NCBI GenBank assembly: GCA_913058335.1
Contig: CAJXPX010000004.1
Coordinates: 159,909 to 223,908, forward strand
Direction: 5' to 3'
DNA length: 64,000 nt
Source of the DNA: an uncultured Hyphomonadaceae bacterium
GTDB lineage: Bacteria > Pseudomonadota > Alphaproteobacteria > Caulobacterales > Maricaulaceae
A program made the position numbers and the translations under genes. Shown here in pieces: positions 17,479 through 26,172 of this stretch. The notes below the pieces were generated by a model, which was given only the letters and a program-made list of their open reading frames with translations, searched no databases and was not told where the DNA came from. Position 1 is the stretch's first letter. Every line of letters starts with the position of its first letter.

Positions 17479-19560
17479 ATGAAATCTTTGAAATTAATTA
17501 TTCCGAGCCTGATGGTCATTGGTCTGGTGGCCTGCGGCGGCAACTCAGACGAGCCAGAAGTAACAGATACTCAGGCAGAAGTCACCGAAACCGTGCCAGC
17601 TTCTCCTAAGTTAGGCGAGTTTGGTGTTGCGATGGAATATGTTGATGAAACTGTCGATCCCGGAGATAATTTCTTTCAATATGTGAACGGCAAGTGGCTG
17701 GAACAAACACAAATCCCAGCAGACAAATCTTCTTATGGCAGTTTCAACATCCTGCGTGATGAGTCTCAAGCTCACGTCCGTGAAATTATCGAAGAAGCGG
17801 CGGCGACAGATGCAGCGCCCGGATCTGATGAACAAAAAATTGGTGATTTCTACGCCGCCTTTATGGATACCGAAGCTATCGAAGCCGCTGGACTAGAGCC
17901 AATACAAGCCGATATTGATCGAATTCAAAGCGCTGAAAGCAAAGATGACGTCGCCGCCCTTATGGGTGATCCGGCTTTGGGTATTCGTGCCCCGATGGTG
18001 CCATATGTTGGCGTCGATCTGAAAAATCCGGAAGCATACATTGTTTATATGACCCAGTCTGGCCTGGGCTTGCCGAACCGTGATTATTATTTTGATGAGG
18101 GCGAAAAATCCGATGCGATCCGCGCCGGTTATATTGATTATTTGACGACACTTATGACCGAACTCAGCATGGAAAATCCAGAAGAGCGAGCTCAAAATAT
18201 CTTTGAATTTGAAAAGACATTGGCCGAACCGCAATGGAAGCCTGAAAAGCGTCGTGACCGCAGCCTGACTTATAATAAAATGACTCTGGATGAGCTCAAA
18301 TCTTATGCTGAAGGTTTTCCTTTCGATCCGATGCTGGACGCCGCAAGTCTGTCGGGACAAACAGAGTTTGTTATTCGAGAAAAAGATGCGTTTAAAGGCA
18401 TGGCCAAGGCGTTTGCCGAGGCGGACCTAGACGTGTTGAAAGATTATATGGCCGCGGGTTATGTCAGCGGAAAGTCTGCATATCTTCCCAAACGAATTGA
18501 TGACGCGAATTTTGCTTTTTACGGCACAACATTACGTGGAACACCGGAACAGCAAGTTCGCTGGAAACGTGCCGTCGATCAAATCGATGGGCGTATGGGT
18601 GAAATCGTTGGTAAAGTATATGTTGAGAAACATTTCCCGGAAGAATCCAAAGAAAAAATGGATGCTTTGATCGAGAACCTACGGGGAGCCTTTAAAGAAG
18701 GCATCACCAATCTAGAGTGGATGGGCGAGGAAACAAAAGTTGAAGCCCAAGACAAGCTTGCCAAATTTAATCCTAAAATTGGGTATCCAGACAAATGGAC
18801 GGATTACAGCACATTGGAAGTCGATCGCAATGATCTGATCGGCACAGCTAAATCCGCCAGTGCTTGGGAGTGGAAAAAAGACATTGATAAGCTCGGCGGG
18901 CCAATCGATAGAGACGAGTGGGGCATGAACCCTCAAACGGTTAATGCCTATTACAACGCATCTTTAAACGAGATTGTATTCCCGGCTGCTATTTTACAAG
19001 CGCCTTTCTTTGACCCGAATGCGGATGCCGCTGTCAATTACGGCGGTATCGGAGCCGTTATTGGTCATGAGATGGGTCACGGTTTTGATGACCAAGGGCG
19101 TAAAACTGACGGAACTGGCCTTCAACGCGACTGGTGGACCGAAGAAGACGGCGAAGCCTTCTCCGAGAGATCAGATGCTCTTGTGGCTCAATATGCTGCG
19201 TTTGAACCTCTCCCCGGCGAAAACATCAATGGGAGCCTCACTCTGGGTGAAAACATTGGCGATCTGACGGGCGTTCAAATGGCTTATAACGCTTATAAAC
19301 GGTCTCTGAATGGTGAAGAAGCGCCGGTTATTAATGGCCTTACAGGCGATCAAAGGTTCTTCCTCGCTTGGGCGCAGGTCTGGCAGATCAAATTCCGTGA
19401 TGAAGCCCTCAGCAACCGTTTGAAAACAGACCCGCATAGCCCGGGTGAATACCGTGCTAACGGTATTGTACGTAATTTCGACGCTTGGTATGACGCTTTT
19501 AATGTTACGCCGGAAAACGATCTTTATCTTCCGCCGGAAGAGCGGGTCAAAATCTGGTAG
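17479..19560 (+). CDS. M13 family (neprilysin-type) zinc metallopeptidase, lipoprotein
   Basis: A secreted zinc endopeptidase of 693 residues. The N-terminus is a lipoprotein signal, with lipobox GLVAC giving an acylated Cys at about residue 19. The catalytic site is intact: zinc motif VIGHEMGHGFDDQGR (about residue 528), third ligand in GENIGDLTGVQ (about residue 590) and the substrate Asn/Tyr region VNAYYNASLNEIVFPAAILQ. The C-terminus ends VKIW, matching the family CxVW ending without its cysteine. GAGGAC sits 9 bases ahead of the ATG. It is downstream of the RND operon by 131 bases and ends in its own terminator, so it is probably separately transcribed. Confidence 0.95.
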   Translation: MKSLKLIIPSLMVIGLVACGGNSDEPEVTDTQAEVTETVPASPKLGEFGVAMEYVDETVDPGDNFFQYVNGKWLEQTQIPADKSSYGSFNILRDESQAHVREIIEEAAATDAAPGSDEQKIGDFYAAFMDTEAIEAAGLEPIQADIDRIQSAESKDDVAALMGDPALGIRAPMVPYVGVDLKNPEAYIVYMTQSGLGLPNRDYYFDEGEKSDAIRAGYIDYLTTLMTELSMENPEERAQNIFEFEKTLAEPQWKPEKRRDRSLTYNKMTLDELKSYAEGFPFDPMLDAASLSGQTEFVIREKDAFKGMAKAFAEADLDVLKDYMAAGYVSGKSAYLPKRIDDANFAFYGTTLRGTPEQQVRWKRAVDQIDGRMGEIVGKVYVEKHFPEESKEKMDALIENLRGAFKEGITNLEWMGEETKVEAQDKLAKFNPKIGYPDKWTDYSTLEVDRNDLIGTAKSASAWEWKKDIDKLGGPIDRDEWGMNPQTVNAYYNASLNEIVFPAAILQAPFFDPNADAAVNYGGIGAVIGHEMGHGFDDQGRKTDGTGLQRDWWTEEDGEAFSERSDALVAQYAAFEPLPGENINGSLTLGENIGDLTGVQMAYNAYKRSLNGEEAPVINGLTGDQRFFLAWAQVWQIKFRDEALSNRLKTDPHSPGEYRANGIVRNFDAWYDAFNVTPENDLYLPPEERVKIW

Positions 19561-19581
19561 TCTCTTCGGATATAGTTTCAT

Positions 19582-19607
19582 AAACCCGCCATCTGGCGGG
19601 TTTTTTT
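19582..19607 (+). terminator. Rho-independent terminator after the M13 peptidase
   Basis: An 8- to 9-base-pair stem (AACCCGCC with GGCGGGTT) around an ATCT loop, followed by seven T residues, 22 bases after the stop codon. Confidence 0.92.
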
Positions 19608-19665
19608 ATGTCTATATCTTGAGCAATGCGATGGTCTCTGCCAAGTCGGTTAAATGGAGAATGAT

Positions 19666-20547
19666 ATGAGCAAAGATTGGGTGTTAGGGATTTTGGGAGG
19701 GTCAGGCCTGTATGATATTGACGGGTTGGAAAACCGTCAATGGATTGAAATTGAAACGCCTTGGGGCCCGCCATCCGATCAGATACTATTTGCCGAGCTG
19801 GACGGAATTCAGCTCCGCTTCTTGCCGCGCCACGGCCGGGCCCATGCTCTGTCGCCATCGGATGTGAACTACCGCGCAAATATCGATGCGTTAAAACGCG
19901 CAGGATGTACCGATCTACTCTCACTTTCTGCCGTTGGGTCTTTGCAAGAGCAATACCCACCTGGAGATTTTGTCGTGGTCGATCAATTTATCGACCGCAC
20001 GTTTAAACGCGAAACGTCTTTCTTTGGAGAAGGATGTGTGGCTCATGCTAGCCTGGCTGACCCGGTTTGCGCGCGGCTCGCGGATATGGCGGCCAAGGCG
20101 GCCACAACGGCGGGCGTTACCGTTCACCGAGGCGGAACATATCTAGCGATTGAAGGCCCTCAATTCTCTACTCGCGCAGAGAGCCAACTTTACCGCCAAT
20201 GGGGCTGCGATATTATCGGTATGACCAATATGCCCGAGGCTAAACTCGCCCGCGAAGCAGAGCTCCCCTATGCTACAATAGGCATGGTTACAGATTATGA
20301 CTGTTGGCAAGAGGCGCATGGAAATGTTGATGTGGCGGCGGTCATCGAGGTTTTGTTGAAAAATGCGGATAAGGCGAGAGAAACTGTACGAATTCTGGTT
20401 AATGCCCTCTCAGGAACGCAAAGGGAAAATGGCTCAGAGGGAATAGAGACCAATTTGGATGTGGCTTTGATAACCGCACCGGAAAACCGAGATCCGAAAC
20501 TTTTAGCCAAGTTAGATGCCGTCGCGGGACGGGCTCTGAACAAGTAA
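19666..20547 (+). CDS. mtnP: S-methyl-5'-thioadenosine phosphorylase
   Basis: A 293-residue purine nucleoside phosphorylase-superfamily enzyme of the MTAP type. It splits methylthioadenosine, the by-product of polyamine or homoserine-lactone synthesis, into adenine and methylthioribose-1-phosphate, feeding methionine salvage. Motifs: phosphate loop LGILGGSGLYDIDGL at the N-terminus, RHGRAHALSPSDVNYRANI (about residue 60), YLAIEGPQFSTRAES (about 165) and IIGMTNMPEAKLAREAELPY (about 185). The second Met is used as start because GGAGA lies 6 bases upstream, while the Met four codons earlier overlaps that site. No other salvage genes are adjacent. Confidence 0.93.
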   Translation: MSKDWVLGILGGSGLYDIDGLENRQWIEIETPWGPPSDQILFAELDGIQLRFLPRHGRAHALSPSDVNYRANIDALKRAGCTDLLSLSAVGSLQEQYPPGDFVVVDQFIDRTFKRETSFFGEGCVAHASLADPVCARLADMAAKAATTAGVTVHRGGTYLAIEGPQFSTRAESQLYRQWGCDIIGMTNMPEAKLAREAELPYATIGMVTDYDCWQEAHGNVDVAAVIEVLLKNADKARETVRILVNALSGTQRENGSEGIETNLDVALITAPENRDPKLLAKLDAVAGRALNK

Positions 20548-20557
20548 GGCTTGAATC

Positions 20558-20767
20558 TTACTGAGGTCGCTTTTTGAAAAGACGGCCCCAAATGATGGCA
20601 AGCAGGCTTGTGCTAATCGCTAGGGTAGAAATCATATCCACCCATCCTGTTTCCACTAATGCCAATATTAGGCCAAATAATCCCAATGCAAAAAGGGCAA
20701 CAGGAATTAAAAATATCTGCCGGAGTGTTTTGCGAGGTTTCTTTTTTAGGGGTAGATGAGAGTTCAT
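20558..20767 (-). CDS. Small two-helix membrane protein of the PepSY/siderophore cluster
   Basis: A 69-residue protein with a basic N-terminal stretch (KKKPRKTLRQ) and two predicted membrane helices (about 18-38 and 44-62) ending in a basic tail. Its ATG overlaps the stop of the PepSY gene as ATGA, so it is translated from the same message. Small proteins of this size commonly accompany PepSY-domain membrane proteins and TonB-dependent siderophore receptors. I infer an accessory role in the iron-uptake unit, but no activity is known. Confidence 0.75.
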   Translation of the reverse strand: MNSHLPLKKKPRKTLRQIFLIPVALFALGLFGLILALVETGWVDMISTLAISTSLLAIIWGRLFKKRPQ

Positions 20768-21861
20768 GGAAAAACCGCTTTACGTCCGCGACGGCTGACC
20801 CAGAGATAGACGCCCGAAATTAAGACAATAATCGTAATCAGATCTAAAATAGCCCAGAGGATTTTTAAAAATAGCCCGCCATAATCTCCAAAATGAAGAG
20901 GGCGGGAGAGAGAAAGCGCTTTGGAATACCACGGCATTTCTCTTAGGCCGACAAACTCGCCGCTAATGGCGTCCACCAGAACGGGCGTAATCAAATGCTC
21001 TGTCAGAGGCGTGTTTCCGTGGAGAAAAATAGCGTAATGGGATTGTGTTGAATAGGAACTTCCGGGAAACGCAACGAATTGTAAGACTTTATCCGGACTC
21101 GTCGCAACGGCTTTCTCCACAGCCGCGTCGAGAGAAGCTTGCGGCGTCACAACCTCTCCGGTCTGATGGGCGGCGATGAGGTCTTTTAGGTCATTTGCTT
21201 TCCATGTTTCGACTATGGGGTCCTCAAGCGTATTGATAATACCGGTTATGCCGACGACCAAAACCCAGGCCACTGTCACCACCCCTAACAAATTATGGTA
21301 ATCAAGCCATTTTAGCCGTGTCGATTGTTTCGTCCTAACGGTGCCAAAATCCAGTTTCCGCATAAAAGGCGCGTAAAGGACGACGCCAGACACAACCGCC
21401 ACAACAAATAAAAAGCCCATAAAGCCTAAGAATAACATGCCTGGCAGCCCAAGAAACAAATCAGTATGAAGCTGTAAAATAAAGTCCATGATTTTCCCGC
21501 CCTTATCGGCAGGTGGCACTAGGTCGCCGCTGGTTAAATCGAATGAATTGAAGAGGAATTGAGATCCTGAAACGTTTGGATCTGCCTTTGTCGTCACATT
21601 TATGACTGGGCGATCTGTATCAAAGCTCATAAAGAGCGGTATCGCCCCATCGGCTTTCATCAATGCCACATCCAATAGTTCATCCAGACTTAAAGGCTCT
21701 CCATCGGGGTTGGCAGCCTGCCAATCAGTTGGATTGAGGGCGTTATCTATTTCAGAGTGAAATATTAGAGGTAGTCCTGTCAGGCACAACATGAGCAGAA
21801 ATAATGTGCAGACTAGGCTGCTCCACTTGTGAATCCCGCTCCATGTCCTGACAGTGGACGT
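20764..21861 (-). CDS. PepSY-associated membrane protein, apparent ACG start
   Basis: An inner-membrane protein of the PepSY_TM family (365 residues), usually next to siderophore receptors and thought to help reduce or release iron from siderophores. It has four helices, including the N-terminal TVRTWSGIHKWSSLVCTLFL, then PepSY domains and further TM segments ending LISGVYLWVSRRGRK. The family-conserved N-terminal helix starts 23 codons before the first ATG in frame (at 21792). No ATG, GTG or TTG lies upstream in that frame before a TGA. ACG at 21859-21861 sits 7 bases after a perfect AGGAAAGG site and would give (M)STVRTWSG. I infer it is the start; a sequencing error or lost start is the alternative. 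Confidence 0.78.
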   Translation of the reverse strand, partial: TSTVRTWSGIHKWSSLVCTLFLLMLCLTGLPLIFHSEIDNALNPTDWQAANPDGEPLSLDELLDVALMKADGAIPLFMSFDTDRPVINVTTKADPNVSGSQFLFNSFDLTSGDLVPPADKGGKIMDFILQLHTDLFLGLPGMLFLGFMGFLFVVAVVSGVVLYAPFMRKLDFGTVRTKQSTRLKWLDYHNLLGVVTVAWVLVVGITGIINTLEDPIVETWKANDLKDLIAAHQTGEVVTPQASLDAAVEKAVATSPDKVLQFVAFPGSSYSTQSHYAIFLHGNTPLTEHLITPVLVDAISGEFVGLREMPWYSKALSLSRPLHFGDYGGLFLKILWAILDLITIIVLISGVYLWVSRRGRKAVFP

Positions 21862-21898
21862 TTTTATACCTTTCCTGTTTTTGATATTCAGGCCTCAC

Positions 21899-24067
21899 TT
21901 AAAAATCGACAGAAGCCGATAGGGATAGCGTTCTCGGATTACCTAGAATTAGATAATTGGCTCCGGGGAAACCGCCGACCGACGCCCAATAGTCATTGTC
22001 AGTCACATTCTCAAGTCGCGCTCGCAAGGTTACGGGGTTTTCTCCCGTATCAAGCGTATATCGCACGCCTAAATCCAAGCGTGTCCAAGCCTCTACTGAT
22101 GTTGAATTTGCGGCATCCGTGAATTGCTTTCCGGTTCGGACCAGCCGCCCGTCTACAGTCAGACCGGGGAGGGCGGCAAGGTCATATTCCAGATTGATAT
22201 TGCCCTGAAATTCAGGTGTTCCTATTGACGTATTGCCTTCATTTACACCGTCCTGTGTTTTCTCAAGTTGATTGTCTAAGAGTGTGGCGCCGCCTAAAAT
22301 GCGGAAGCCTTTTATCGGTTCGCCAAAGACCGAAAGTTCAATGCCTTTATTTCTCTGCTCACCGTCAGCGGAAAAAACTTGGTTTTCAACAATTCCGTTT
22401 GGGCGGTTTACAGAAAACACGCTAAAGGAACCGCCGAAATTTCCGCCATCATATTTCAAACCGGCTTCTAATTGTTCGCCTGTAAAGGGATCTAAAATTT
22501 CACCGCCATTTGTGACTGGGACGCCCCCGCTAACATTAGGAGCTGTCGCCCCCGGCTGCAGGTTTTCTGCATAATTTCCGTAGACCGAGATTTTTGGCGA
22601 AGCCTTCCAAACCAATCCGACAGAGGGGGTGACTTTGCCTGCGTCATACCCAGACGTCAAAGTGCCCGTCGTCGCGTCAAAAGCCTCCGTTTTGATGTTC
22701 TGATAACGAAGCCCTACTGTTGCAAGCAATCGGCCCTGCGCAAATGCGAGCGTATTCGCAATCGCAAAACTGGCATTTTCAGAAGTTTCCGTGACCAATG
22801 GGTTGTCGAGGTCTCCGCCGATAAATGCGTCTGGTTGAGGCGGAATAACCGCAAGGGGTGTCTCTAAAGTCCCAGCAGAAAATCCTCCGAAATCTGAGAA
22901 GGCAAAGGCATTCTTAGATTTCAGGTCGACAAAAGTCGCAGAGGTGACAAGGCTGTGATCAATCGATCCTGTTTCAAAGTTGGCTTTCAGGCCTGCATCA
23001 ATTGACCGCACAGAATCTTCGCGAGTATTGACAAAACGATAGGCTGAGGCGCTGCCGTCTGCGGCAACTCTTGGGTTGGCCAAATCATTTACTTCTTCCC
23101 CTTCGCGGAAACCACCTCCGACCCAAGCTGTAATTGTCTCCGTTAGATCGTACTCACCGCGCGCGGCCGCGAATACTTGCTGTTCATCCGAAAAAGTAAA
23201 GGGCTGGGCGTAATTCTTGCTCGGATTTGGAGCCTCAGGGATAGCCCCGAGGGGCGTGATTTGGGGCCTTGGCGCATCAATGTGATTGTCCTGATACCCA
23301 ATATCGGCTGAAAAACGAAAATCGGTGCCCGCGTAGTCTGTCCCAAGAGACAGAACGGATAGGCTGGTGTCCTGCCCCTCAATAGCGCCTTCACCATCGC
23401 GGAGAACACCGTTCGCTCGGACGCCCCACTCTTCGGATTTACCGAAGCGCTGGCCTAAATCGATGGCTCCGGAGTATTGGTTATCACCTTCAAACCCAAG
23501 CGTGACCCGGCGGATACCTTCTGCCGGAGCGCGTTTAGATACCAGATTAATTGTGCCGCCTGCGCCGCTTCCACCTGGCGCGGCGCCATTGATAAAAGCG
23601 TTGGCTCCGCGAAAAACTTCTACACGTTCCAGTAATTCCGCTGCCACAAATTGGCGGGGTAATATGCCATACACACCGTTCAGCGTAATATCATCGGAAT
23701 ATACCGGGAAACCACGGAGAATGTAAACTTCCTGAAAATTGCCAAAGCCCTTGGCCACTCGCACGACCGGGTCATTTTGCAGGACGTCGCCAACGCTTTC
23801 AGATTGTTGGGCAATAACCAAATCAGAAGTATAAGCTGTTCCTGAAAATGGGGCGTCGAGAAAATCCAGATTACCTAATAATCCGGCTCGCCCGCCGCGT
23901 GCTACTTGGTCCCCGGCATATTCATTTGTAAGCTCAACTTGTGATGCTTGTCCCGTAACAATGATTTCGTCCACCTCTTCCCCAGATGAAGTTTGTGCAT
24001 AAGCGCTCTGGCACAAAGCGCATAGAGCGACGCCCGTGAAAAGCGTGTGCGAAAATTTCGGTGTCAT
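21899..24067 (-). CDS. TonB-dependent siderophore receptor
   Basis: An outer-membrane ferric-siderophore receptor (722 residues). A signal peptide ends near AYAQ (about residue 25). The TonB box is in EVDEIIVTGQ, the plug domain follows (NDPVVRVAKGFGNFQEVYILRGF is the typical region in family form), then a 22-strand barrel ending in LSLSASVDF with the C-terminal Phe needed for outer-membrane assembly. The next gene downstream, the PepSY protein, begins about 37 bases after its stop. A Fur-like site lies in the upstream region at 24101. The particular siderophore is not predictable. Confidence 0.93.
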   Translation of the reverse strand: MTPKFSHTLFTGVALCALCQSAYAQTSSGEEVDEIIVTGQASQVELTNEYAGDQVARGGRAGLLGNLDFLDAPFSGTAYTSDLVIAQQSESVGDVLQNDPVVRVAKGFGNFQEVYILRGFPVYSDDITLNGVYGILPRQFVAAELLERVEVFRGANAFINGAAPGGSGAGGTINLVSKRAPAEGIRRVTLGFEGDNQYSGAIDLGQRFGKSEEWGVRANGVLRDGEGAIEGQDTSLSVLSLGTDYAGTDFRFSADIGYQDNHIDAPRPQITPLGAIPEAPNPSKNYAQPFTFSDEQQVFAAARGEYDLTETITAWVGGGFREGEEVNDLANPRVAADGSASAYRFVNTREDSVRSIDAGLKANFETGSIDHSLVTSATFVDLKSKNAFAFSDFGGFSAGTLETPLAVIPPQPDAFIGGDLDNPLVTETSENASFAIANTLAFAQGRLLATVGLRYQNIKTEAFDATTGTLTSGYDAGKVTPSVGLVWKASPKISVYGNYAENLQPGATAPNVSGGVPVTNGGEILDPFTGEQLEAGLKYDGGNFGGSFSVFSVNRPNGIVENQVFSADGEQRNKGIELSVFGEPIKGFRILGGATLLDNQLEKTQDGVNEGNTSIGTPEFQGNINLEYDLAALPGLTVDGRLVRTGKQFTDAANSTSVEAWTRLDLGVRYTLDTGENPVTLRARLENVTDNDYWASVGGFPGANYLILGNPRTLSLSASVDF

Positions 24068-24361
24068 GATATATCCTGTTTGAATTTCAAACGACCGTTA
24101 ATGCAAGTCATTCTTATCAACAAGAGAAAGTAACAGCTATTACGTTGGGGGCGGGCTATTTTAATGGTGTAAAGGTGAATATTAGCAGAAGAATCTAAAA
24201 TAATCAGAGGGCCTCGGATAAAAGACGACCCAGTGATAAATATTATAAATTGGGATCTTTGTGATACTTTCAACAAATATAGAGGTGATCATGGTAAGGA
24301 CGCTTCCAATAAATATGACATTTAACGTAAATGTCTCATCTATGGTTAGGGAATGACCTAA
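24068..24361. other. Non-coding region upstream of the siderophore receptor
   Basis: Nearly 300 AT-rich bases between the receptor and SH3-protein genes. Apart from the Fur-like site at 24101-24120 I see no gene, tRNA or strong hairpin. A 70-codon minus-strand frame here has no ribosome binding site or family resemblance. The region should hold the receptor promoter and the end of the SH3 transcript boundary. Confidence 0.5.
24101..24120 (-). promoter_or_regulatory. Fur-like iron box upstream of the siderophore receptor
   Basis: The plus strand reads ATGCAAGTCATTCTTATCAA, similar to Fur-box variants of the TGCAA-TCATTCTCATTA kind, and partly palindromic. It lies 34 bases ahead of the receptor start. 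Regulation by iron is expected for this receptor type; the assignment is by resemblance only. Confidence 0.45.
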
Positions 24362-24982
24362 TTATAAGTTTTGAGCGCCCCAAAGCTGCCGGTCAGAAAT
24401 CCAGCCCTTAAGACCATTTCTGGATTTCACGAAGCACCAGCCATTTTCATTGCAGTTTTCAAGTTTAAACAACGCCCCTGTTTCGCTTCGCGCAATAGGG
24501 CGGGCATCTGCTTCGGGTTTGGCTAAAACCAAGGCGTCTTCCGTGGTCATTACAAACCTCTCTCCGGAAAGAGCCGGTTTTCTTACCCAGGCTTCATCTC
24601 CGTTTATGTCCCTAACTTTTCGCCACATTTCTGTCTCTGCGACAATGACGAGCGGCAAATCCCGCCGGCGATACTGCCAAGCAATAGAGTGATTCCGACT
24701 TGGCCCTGTACGGCCATTTACCTTGCCAAATTTCAGGCTGACATAGCGGGGAACTTCGAACCCTGACGGTGTCTGACTGGCTGCTTTACGGAAAAATCCG
24801 TTAGAAGGGGTTTCGGGAACGGGATTAACAACGATGCGCCGCGCTGACGTTTCTGCCGGCGATACTAACTTTTTTTGCGCGTCTGCTGAGGACGGGTTTA
24901 GTTGTGCCTCCGCCGAACTTGCGATAAGAAAAACTGAAAACAGTCCCGCCAGATAGGGGCGGCTAAAATGAAATTTGCCCAT
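24362..24982 (-). CDS. Secreted SH3-like domain protein
   Basis: A 206-residue exported protein. A signal peptide ends around SSAEAQ (residue 27). The mature part has two bacterial SH3-like repeats: one beginning YVSLKFGKVNGRTGPSRNHS (about residue 82) with the RRDLPLVIVAETEMWRKV strand pattern, and a second ending NENGWCFVKSRNGLKGWI. This arrangement is typical of alphaproteobacterial SH3 proteins (formerly DUF1058) that probably bind peptidoglycan or peptides in the periplasm. The ATG follows AGGTCGCGTT. It is divergent from the 2-hydroxyacid dehydrogenase gene. No function has been proven for the family. Confidence 0.85.
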   Translation of the reverse strand: MGKFHFSRPYLAGLFSVFLIASSAEAQLNPSSADAQKKLVSPAETSARRIVVNPVPETPSNGFFRKAASQTPSGFEVPRYVSLKFGKVNGRTGPSRNHSIAWQYRRRDLPLVIVAETEMWRKVRDINGDEAWVRKPALSGERFVMTTEDALVLAKPEADARPIARSETGALFKLENCNENGWCFVKSRNGLKGWISDRQLWGAQNL

Positions 24983-25160
24983 AACGCGACCTGACCTGAT
25001 TTGGGTTAATCAGGCGTTAAAACCATGGGGTTTGAATGCACTTTACAAGGTCTTGTAAGTCTTGGAGGGGCTGAAAACACCAAATTTTTGCGGATTATAC
25101 ACCGCTTCAGACTTGAGTTTTGCGTTGTAAAAGCGCTCAATTGGCTCATAAGGACACTCT

Positions 25161-26162
25161 ATGCAAAAACGCCCAATTGTTCACGTCACCCGTCGCCTAC
25201 CAGATAGTATTGAGGATCGTATGCGCGACCTCTTTAAGGCGCGCTTGCGTTCGGACGATACGCCGATGAACGAATCGGACCTTAAATCCGCGATTGCTGA
25301 TTGCGACGTATTTGTACCGACCGTAACTGACAATATTACAAAAGAAGTGATAGAAGCGGCGTCTGGCAAACTTAAACTTATCGCTAATTTTGGCGCGGGA
25401 ACGAACCATATTGATGTTGCCGCCGCTTATGCCAAAGGCATCACGGTGAGCAATACACCCGGAGTTCTGACCGAAGATACGGCGGACCTTACCATGGCGC
25501 TTATACTGGCCGTGCCCCGACGATTGGTTGAAGGAGACCGTCACATGCGGGCCGGGAAGTTTAAAGGATGGGCTCCAACTCATATGCTCGGCCACCGTGT
25601 ACGCGGCAAAGCGCTAGGCATAATCGGGATGGGGCGTATCGGACAAGCAGTTGCTCGCCGCGCCCATGCTTTTGGTTTGTCAGTGCATTATCATAACCGC
25701 CACCGCGTCCCTAAAGGGATTGAAGATAGTCTTTGCGCGAAATATTGGGATGACCTCGATAGCATGTTGGCGGCGGTCGATATCGTTTCGGTTAACTGTC
25801 CCTCTACGCCTGACACATACCATTTGATGAATGAAGACCGTTTGAAATTGATGGGACGTGAGAGCTATATCGTGAATACGTCACGCGGAGAAATAATTGA
25901 CGAGGCGGCTTTGGCGCAGGCGCTCTCAAACGGGCTTATCGCCGGGGTAGGGCTAGATGTTTATGAAAACGAACCTGCGCCGCACCCGTCTTTGCTCGAT
26001 TTGCCAAACGTCATACTGGCCCCGCATATCGGATCGGCCACCTTTGAAAGTCGTCAGGAAATGGGCGAAAAAGTCCTGATCAATATTCGCGCCATGATGG
26101 ATAATCATGCCTGCCCTGATCGCGTATTGCCTCCTGGGTCTCGAATCTCATTGGCGTCCTAA
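25161..26162 (+). CDS. NAD(P)-dependent D-2-hydroxyacid dehydrogenase (glyoxylate reductase-like)
   Basis: A cytoplasmic dehydrogenase of the D-isomer 2-hydroxyacid family (333 residues), reducing glyoxylate, hydroxypyruvate or related 2-oxoacids. The Rossmann dinucleotide motif is GIIGMGRIGQAVARRAHAFG (about residue 153). Catalytic residues are the Arg of VNTSRGEIIDE (about 240), the Glu of VYENEP (about 270) and the His of APHIGSATFESR (about 288). AAGGACACTCT precedes the ATG. The following hydrolase gene starts 10 bases after its stop, so the two are likely an operon. Exact substrate is uncertain. Confidence 0.92.
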   Translation: MQKRPIVHVTRRLPDSIEDRMRDLFKARLRSDDTPMNESDLKSAIADCDVFVPTVTDNITKEVIEAASGKLKLIANFGAGTNHIDVAAAYAKGITVSNTPGVLTEDTADLTMALILAVPRRLVEGDRHMRAGKFKGWAPTHMLGHRVRGKALGIIGMGRIGQAVARRAHAFGLSVHYHNRHRVPKGIEDSLCAKYWDDLDSMLAAVDIVSVNCPSTPDTYHLMNEDRLKLMGRESYIVNTSRGEIIDEAALAQALSNGLIAGVGLDVYENEPAPHPSLLDLPNVILAPHIGSATFESRQEMGEKVLINIRAMMDNHACPDRVLPPGSRISLAS

Positions 26163-26172
26163 GGAGAAGACG

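Noticed and set aside
24064..24276. A 70-codon minus-strand frame whose stop overlaps the siderophore receptor start
   Set aside because: No ribosome binding site, no family resemblance and unusual composition; the overlap is coincidental and the region is better read as receptor leader with a Fur-like box.
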